From: Patescibacteria group bacterium
Lineage (GTDB): Bacteria > Patescibacteriota > Patescibacteriia > UBA2591 > PGYQ01
DNA length: 11,805 nucleotides
Direction of reading: 5' to 3'
Assembly (NCBI GenBank): GCA_020057535.1
Contig: JAGVFS010000013.1
Location: 1-11,805 of the forward strand
The position numbers were made by a program, and so were the translations under genes. How positions within the stretch are numbered: position 1 is the first letter of the stretch; every line of letters begins with the position of its first letter. The notes under the pieces are model-generated. The model was not told the DNA's origin. It was given only the letters and a program-made list of their open reading frames with translations, and made no database searches. Positions 1 through 3,637 of this stretch are shown piece by piece.

Positions 1-42
1 TCATAATTCATTATTCATTATTCATAATTCATAATTCATTCA
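1..42. repeat. Heptamer tandem repeat, TCATAAT type
   Basis: Five consecutive 7-bp units read TCATAAT, TCATTAT, TCATTAT, TCATAAT, TCATAAT from position 1, followed by a shortened TCAT and TCATTTT. The array ends just before the cvpA-like start codon at 47 and may continue to the left of the window. Other 7-bp-period arrays occur inside priA, at the start of fmt and at the ATPase/glycosyltransferase junction. Function is unknown; simple slippage expansion is the plain explanation. Confidence 0.75.
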
Positions 43-46
43 TTTT

Positions 47-553
47 ATGCCCATACTTGATATTTTTATCATCATTATTTTATTATGTTTTTTAGTGGCT
101 GGATTTCGATTTGGATTTATTCAAGCCATTGGAGCCTTGATTGGTCTTATTGTTGGAACTTTTTTGGCTATGCTTTATTATGACACATTAGCTAATTTTT
201 CTTTGTCTTTATTTTTAGGCAATTTAAAAATTGCCAAAATTGTTTGTTTTATTTTTATTCTTATTTTAACTAGCCAAATAATCGGATTTATTTTTTATAT
301 TATTAATAAAATTTTTAATATTATCGCTATTATTCCTTTTCTAAAAACATTTAATCGTTTACTTGGCGGAATTTTTAGTTTAATTGAAGGAATTTTAATT
401 TTAGGAGTAATTTTATATTTATTTGGAAATCATTTTCAGCAATTTTTAATTAATTCTTCTCTTGCCTCAATTTTAATTAAAATAGCCGGAATATTAATTT
501 CTTTTTTACCAAAAGAATTACAATGTATTGGCGTTAGTTGTTTACTAGTATAA
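47..553 (+). CDS. CvpA-family integral membrane protein
   Basis: A 168-residue, very hydrophobic protein with about four predicted membrane segments (roughly residues 4-22, 27-46, 62-90 and 100-126). The start fits CvpA: an Asp at residue 5 precedes the first membrane segment, glycines are spaced in helices one and two (GFRFGF, then GALIGLIVG), and NRLLGG opens the last hydrophobic segment, as in the family. CvpA proteins are inner-membrane proteins linked to colicin V export and envelope maintenance; their biochemical role is unsettled. ATG 47 places the Asp where expected and no clear Shine-Dalgarno precedes it, only the heptamer array. It lies in the same direction as tatD, 105 bp upstream. 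The family call rests on overall pattern, so other small membrane proteins are not excluded. Confidence 0.72.
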   Translation: MPILDIFIIIILLCFLVAGFRFGFIQAIGALIGLIVGTFLAMLYYDTLANFSLSLFLGNLKIAKIVCFIFILILTSQIIGFIFYIINKIFNIIAIIPFLKTFNRLLGGIFSLIEGILILGVILYLFGNHFQQFLINSSLASILIKIAGILISFLPKELQCIGVSCLLV

Positions 554-623
554 TGTTCTATAAATAACAAATTTGAACTTTGAATTTTATTAAAATAGAA
601 TTAGAAAATGAAAATTAGTAATT

Positions 624-651
624 GCAAAAATTTCTCTCTCAAAATTTTTGC
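624..651 (+). promoter_or_regulatory. 10-bp perfect hairpin upstream of tatD
   Basis: Arms GCAAAAATTT (624-633) and AAATTTTTGC (642-651) are exact reverse complements around an 8-base loop. The hairpin ends seven bases before the tatD ATG at 659. There is no T tract after it, so it is not a standard intrinsic terminator; it could shape translation of tatD or be a weak end for the cvpA-like transcript. The structure is seen directly; its role is inference. Confidence 0.4.
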
Positions 652-658
652 TTACTTT

Positions 659-1444
659 ATGTTTGACATTCATAGTCATTTAAATTTTATCGCTTTTGAA
701 AAAGATTACGCCGAAATAATTGGGCGTAGTTTTAATAATGGGATAAAAGGAATAATTAATATTGGCTCAAATTTAGAAACAAGCAAGAAAGCGATAAAAA
801 TTGCTCACGAATTTTTTAATAAAAAAATATACGCGACAGTTGGTTTGCATCCAATTTACATAAACGACGAAAAATTTAATTTAAAAAAATATCAACAAAT
901 AGCCAAAGATTCTAAAGTAAAAGCTATTGGAGAAATTGGATTAGATTATTATAGAATATCAGATATAAAAACTCAAAACCTACAAAAAACACTTTTTTTA
1001 AAACAATTAAATTTAGCAAAAAAATCTAATTTGCCAATAATTTTACACTGCCGCGGAAACCAAGAAAGGCCATTGAAGGCATATGAAGAAATGTTAGATA
1101 TTTTAAAAAAATATCCTAATTTAACAGGGGTAATTCATTGTTTTGAAGCAAATTGGAAAATAGCTGAACAATTTTTGTATTCAAACTTTTTAATTTCTTT
1201 TACCGGCATTATCACATTTAGCGATAATGAAAAAATAAAAGAAGTGATTAAAAAAATTCCTTTAGATAAAATCTTAACAGATACAGATTGTCCGTATTTA
1301 ACTCCAAAGCCATTTAGAGGAAAACGCAACGAACCTCTCTATGTAAAATATATAATTCAAAAAATCGCTGAGATTAAGCAAATAAATTTTAAAAAAATAG
1401 ATCAAGCGACAACTCAAAATGCTATGAAATTATTTAAAATCTAA
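659..1444 (+). CDS. tatD: TatD-family metal-dependent hydrolase (DNase)
   Basis: A 261-residue protein of normal TatD length, with a TIM-barrel metal-hydrolase motif set: HSH near the N-terminus (H5, H7), GEIGLDYY (E92), ILHCRG (H130), GVIHCFE (H160), and DTDCPYL (D210) followed by FRGKRNEP. These residues bind the divalent metals in TatD/YcfH proteins, which are 3'-5' exonucleases or DNA-repair nucleases in the cytoplasm. The usual ETD before the last metal Asp is DTD here, a mild change. The ATG at 659 is chosen over the in-frame ATG at 608 because family members start directly with M-x-D-x-H-x-H. The 17 extra residues from 608 would also run through the hairpin at 624-651. It converges with the AtpZ-like gene, six bases apart stop to stop. 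Confidence 0.9.
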   Translation: MFDIHSHLNFIAFEKDYAEIIGRSFNNGIKGIINIGSNLETSKKAIKIAHEFFNKKIYATVGLHPIYINDEKFNLKKYQQIAKDSKVKAIGEIGLDYYRISDIKTQNLQKTLFLKQLNLAKKSNLPIILHCRGNQERPLKAYEEMLDILKKYPNLTGVIHCFEANWKIAEQFLYSNFLISFTGIITFSDNEKIKEVIKKIPLDKILTDTDCPYLTPKPFRGKRNEPLYVKYIIQKIAEIKQINFKKIDQATTQNAMKLFKI

Positions 1445-1450
1445 TTTTGC

Positions 1451-1675
1451 CTATTTTATTATTTTAATTATTTTTTTATAAACTATATAAACTGAGATAA
1501 TAATGGCCATTGAGATTCCACAAAGAAATAACCACGGCGAAGTGTGAAAATATTTATCTAAAAAACGTCCGATTAAAGCAAAAAATATTAATGGCAAAGC
1601 AATTAAATACCCTAATTCCCAAGCTAAAGATAACATTGACCAAAAATTTTCTTTGTTATTTTTTTTATTATCCAT
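1451..1675 (-). CDS. AtpZ/AtpI-like small membrane protein
   Basis: A 74-residue protein with two membrane helices (about residues 21-38 and 48-67) joined by the short loop GRFLDKYFHTSPW, followed by a lysine-rich tail. This loop and topology match the AtpZ/AtpI family (ATPase_gene1), small proteins normally encoded just ahead of F1Fo ATP synthase genes and linked to Mg2+ supply or c-ring assembly. No ATP synthase subunit gene is in this window, so this copy stands alone at the end of the secE-nusG-rpsI strand block. ATG 1675 (MDNKK) is preferred to ATG 1699, whose eight extra residues are hydrophobic and overlap the spacer from the preceding gene. The stop is TAG. Confidence 0.75.
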   Translation of the reverse strand: MDNKKNNKENFWSMLSLAWELGYLIALPLIFFALIGRFLDKYFHTSPWLFLCGISMAIIISVYIVYKKIIKIIK

Positions 1676-1709
1676 AAATATAAAATTAAAATAAATCAAA
1701 ATGATAATT

Positions 1710-2152
1710 TTATTTTATATCTTCTGTATTTTTAATAACAATATCATCATATTTTTTTCCAAATTCTTTCTCAAGTTTTTTTATTCTGTCATTTTTAATT
1801 TTCTCATCTTTGATTATAGAATCTTCAATTATTCTTTTTGCATTTCCAAATTCCCCTATTTTATAATAAGCATAAACAAGTTCTCTTTCTACAAGTCTTA
1901 TCCACTCAATACCATGCTTTGGATCAGCGCCACGTTTTGAATTAAATTTATTTTCATTAAATCACTCTTCTGCTTCTTTATAATGCCCATTTTCTATAGC
2001 CTTTTTAAAATCATCTGTATTTTCAATCTCTACTGTTTGTTCTTTTTTTCGTTATCCATTTCCCTATTATTTAATCCCACTTCTTTATTTACATTTATAA
2101 ATTTTAAATTAAAAAATAAAATAATAAATAAAAATAATAAATAAAATTTTAT
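1710..2152 (-). pseudogene. Disrupted TPR-like gene with hydrophobic leader
   Basis: Three pieces on the minus strand read as one protein. The first (2152 to about 2043) is a hydrophobic leader, KFYLLFLFIILFF, leading to MDNEKK. At an A7 tract (2043-2049) one extra A, or a -1 slip on A_AAA_AAG, joins it to the frame reading EQTVEIENTDDFKKAIENG. That frame runs to TAA at 1710, interrupted only by TGA at 1962-1964, within EAEE-stop-FNEN, where Trp would fit. The C-terminal part has helical-repeat character (AYYKIGEFGNAKRIIEDS resembles a TPR) and keeps coding-like composition for 83 codons after the TGA. No ATG opens the leader; ATA 2152 sits where one is expected, and ATG 2059 is the only ATG after the rpsI stop. 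It begins 13 bp after the rpsI stop. Either a decaying gene or one expressed by recoding; function is not recognised. Confidence 0.6.
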
Positions 2153-2165
2153 ATTATCTCTTTTA

Positions 2166-2633
2166 TTACCTCTTTGCCCACTGTGGAGCTTTTCTGGCTT
2201 TTTTAAGTCCTGGTTTTTTTCTTTCTTTTTCACGAGAATCACGAGTTAAAAATCCGTATTTTTTTAAAATTAATTTACTTTCTGGATCAACTTTTACCAA
2301 AATGCGAGCGATGCCGTGTCTTATACTTTCCGATTGACCGCTTTTTCCCCCTCCCCTAACTAAAACCGAAATGTCAACTTTTTTAAGTTTGTTAATTTTT
2401 TCTAATGGATCTGTTACATTTTTCTGCCAAACAAAAAATGGAAAATATTTCTTAAAATCTTGATTATTTACAATAATCTCCCCCTTTCCATTTTCATAAT
2501 ATCGCACCTGAGCTGTCGCTCTTTTTCTTCTACCAATAGCATAAACATATTTTCGATTCTCAAAAATAGAAGGTATTTTTTCTTCCACTGTCTCTTCTTT
2601 TTTTATTTTTTTTATTGTATTTTTTTTTATCAT
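2166..2633 (-). CDS. rpsI: 30S ribosomal protein S9
   Basis: A 155-residue protein with the S9 signature: YAIGRRKRATAQVR (residues 31-44), VRGGGKSGQSESIRHGIAR (92-110), GFLTRDSREKERKKPGLKKARK, and a basic C-terminal end APQWAKR. In the ribosome this tail reaches the P-site tRNA. The family usually ends SKR; here Ser is Ala. The protein is longer than the usual ~130 residues because of a lysine-rich N-terminal extension of about 27 residues. The usual partner rplM is not upstream; instead there is a 176-bp gap to nusG. The start codon lies in a 19-bp tandem duplication. The disrupted TPR-like gene follows on the same strand. Confidence 0.96.
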   Translation of the reverse strand: MIKKNTIKKIKKEETVEEKIPSIFENRKYVYAIGRRKRATAQVRYYENGKGEIIVNNQDFKKYFPFFVWQKNVTDPLEKINKLKKVDISVLVRGGGKSGQSESIRHGIARILVKVDPESKLILKKYGFLTRDSREKERKKPGLKKARKAPQWAKR

Positions 2634-2659
2634 AATTTTATTTTTTTATCATAATTTAT
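2622..2659 (-). repeat. rpsI: 19-bp tandem duplication around the rpsI start codon
   Basis: Positions 2622-2640 and 2641-2659 match at 17 of 19 bases, and each copy contains ATGATAAAAAAA on the minus strand. The downstream copy (ATG 2633) opens rpsI; the upstream copy (ATG 2652) reads ATG ATA AAA AAA TAA, a four-codon leader frame ending four bases before the rpsI ATG. It may be a chance duplication or act as a small upstream ORF. Confidence 0.7.
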
Positions 2660-2809
2660 AATTTAATATACAGAACACACGTAAATCAATAGCTACACGC
2701 AATAAAGCCTATATTTAAATTTATAAATATTTTCACAAACTTCATGTAATTTATTGACTGAATCTAGTTTTATGTTTAAATTTTGACTTTTGTTATTTTG
2801 AGTTTTATT

Positions 2810-3354
2810 TTATATTTTTTTAATTTGCAAAAAATCCAATTCCATTGGGGTTTCTCGTCCAAAAACAGAAATTGAAACTTTAATTCTTCCACGAGTTTCA
2901 TCTATTTCTAAAATTTTCCCTTCAAAATTTTTAAACGGTCCATCCGCAATTTTTATTGGATCGTTTATTATGACATCAATTTTATATTTTGGTTCTTCTA
3001 TTTTTATTCGTTTTTGCAAAGATTCAATTTCTTCTTTGGAAATAGGTGTTGGTGTAATTCCTGTACCTATAAATCCTGTAACTGAAGGGGTATTTCTAAC
3101 GACATACCATGAGTCGTCAGTTACAATCATTTCTACTAAAATATATCCCGGAAAAATTTTTTCTATTACGGTTTTTCTTTTTCCACCTTTAAATTTTATT
3201 TTTTTTCAGTTGGAATTAAAATATTAAAAATTTTATCCTCCATGTTCATAGATTCTATTCTTTGTTTAAGATTACAAGCGACTTTTTCTTCATATCCAGA
3301 ATAAGTATGTAAAACATACCATTGACGACCTTCTTGTAATATTTGTTTCGCCAT
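2810..3354 (-). CDS. nusG: Transcription factor NusG, frame-interrupted at an A8 tract
   Basis: The N-terminal frame (ATG 3354 to TAA 3196, 52 residues) has the NGN-domain start QWYVLHTYSGYEEKV and ends ILIPTEKK. The rest lies one frame away: KFKGGKRKTVIEKIFPGY, ILVEM, DDSWYVVRNTPSVTGFIG, then a KOW domain with DPIKIADGPFKNFEGK, ending at TAA 2810. The frames meet at A8 (3199-3206). Nine As, or a -1 slip on A_AAA_AAA directly before the TAA, gives GAA AAA AAA ATA AAA and a 181-residue NusG of normal length. NusG binds RNA polymerase, aids processivity, and couples transcription with translation or Rho. All expected parts are present, so this is one gene with a sequence error, slippage, or programmed frameshift. 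It follows secE by 22 bp, as in most bacteria, but rplK-rplA do not follow. Confidence 0.9.
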
Positions 3355-3376
3355 AAAACCAATAACAAATAATAAA

Positions 3377-3559
3377 TTAAAGCAGTTTTTCTACTGCTAT
3401 TGTTAAAAAATAATCAATAATACCTAAAAAAATAGCTAAAGCAATACTAATTCCAATTACATTTAATGTATGATTAATAGCTTCTTTTTTGGTTGGCCAT
3501 GTAACTTTTTTTAATTCAATTTTTGAATCTTTAAAATATTGAATAAGTTTATTTGTCAT
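3377..3559 (-). CDS. secE: Preprotein translocase subunit SecE
   Basis: A 60-residue protein with the short bacterial SecE layout: an amphipathic N-terminal helix (YFKDSKIELKKV), the conserved cytoplasmic motif VTWPTKKEA, and one membrane helix at about residues 32-56. SecE clamps SecY in the SecYEG channel. The secE-nusG order is a strong context marker. ATG 3559 is the only sensible start. It has a promoter-like sequence immediately upstream and no Shine-Dalgarno, so the transcript may have almost no leader. Confidence 0.95.
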   Translation of the reverse strand: MTNKLIQYFKDSKIELKKVTWPTKKEAINHTLNVIGISIALAIFLGIIDYFLTIAVEKLL

Positions 3560-3569
3560 ATTATTTATA

Positions 3570-3597
3570 ATAATAACTTTAATTAAAATATTGTCAA
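3570..3597 (-). promoter_or_regulatory. secE: Promoter-like site for secE-nusG
   Basis: On the minus strand, TTGACA (3597-3592) is followed after 16 bp by TATTAT (3575-3570). A start seven bases on would lie near 3563, about four bases before the secE ATG at 3559. A second TATTAT overlaps at 3572-3567. The -35 hexamer lies in the direct repeat shared with the divergent HD-priA promoter. Confidence 0.55.
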
Positions 3598-3612
3598 CAA
3601 ATTTGTCAACAA
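3591..3612. repeat. Direct repeat TTGTCAACAA x2 between divergent promoters
   Basis: TTGTCAACAA occurs at 3591-3600 and again at 3603-3612, a 12-bp period. Each copy is nearly palindromic and supplies a -35-like hexamer on either strand: TTGACA for secE on the minus strand, TTGTCA for HD-priA on the plus strand. It may simply be paired -35 elements, or a site for a regulator controlling both directions. Confidence 0.55.
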
Positions 3613-3631
3613 CCGCTATTTATGATAGTAT
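3603..3631 (+). promoter_or_regulatory. priA: Extended -10 promoter for HD-priA, leaderless geometry
   Basis: TTGTCA (3603-3608), 17 bp, then TAGTAT (3626-3631), preceded by TG one base away (extended -10). Six bases follow before ATG 3638, so a start seven bases after the -10 would fall on the A of the start codon. No Shine-Dalgarno is visible. The same geometry is seen at the ATPase gene. Confidence 0.55.
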
Positions 3632-3637
3632 TTAAAC

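Noticed and set aside
608..658. Upstream in-frame ATG as the tatD start
   Set aside because: The 17 extra residues have no family counterpart and run through a perfect hairpin; TatD proteins begin at the metal-binding DxHxH.
1428..1480. Terminator between tatD and the AtpZ-like gene
   Set aside because: The AT-rich arms here are only imperfectly complementary and overlap coding sequence of both genes; not convincing.
1701..1940. Plus-strand open frame
   Set aside because: It is Phe/Ile-rich, matches no family I recognise, and lies opposite the better supported TPR-like coding sequence.
1962..1964. TGA reassigned to Gly or Trp in this organism
   Set aside because: Only one in-frame TGA was found inside a likely gene, the other genes use TGG for Trp, and HD-priA ends at a TGA exactly at the family C-terminus. 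A local mutation fits better.
2634..2809. Small gene or tRNA between nusG and rpsI
   Set aside because: Only a 19-codon minus-strand frame (MKFVKIF...) and no cloverleaf could be seen; treated as plain intergenic DNA.
2810..3130. A separate 106-residue gene starting at ATG 3130
   Set aside because: The coding frame continues upstream of that ATG with clear NusG sequence up to the A8 tract; it is the C-terminal part of nusG.
3230..3250. Internal Shine-Dalgarno (GGAGG) as a frameshift stimulator in nusG
   Set aside because: It lies about 30 bases upstream of the slippery site, farther than the ~10-14 bases known to stimulate -1 frameshifting in dnaX.
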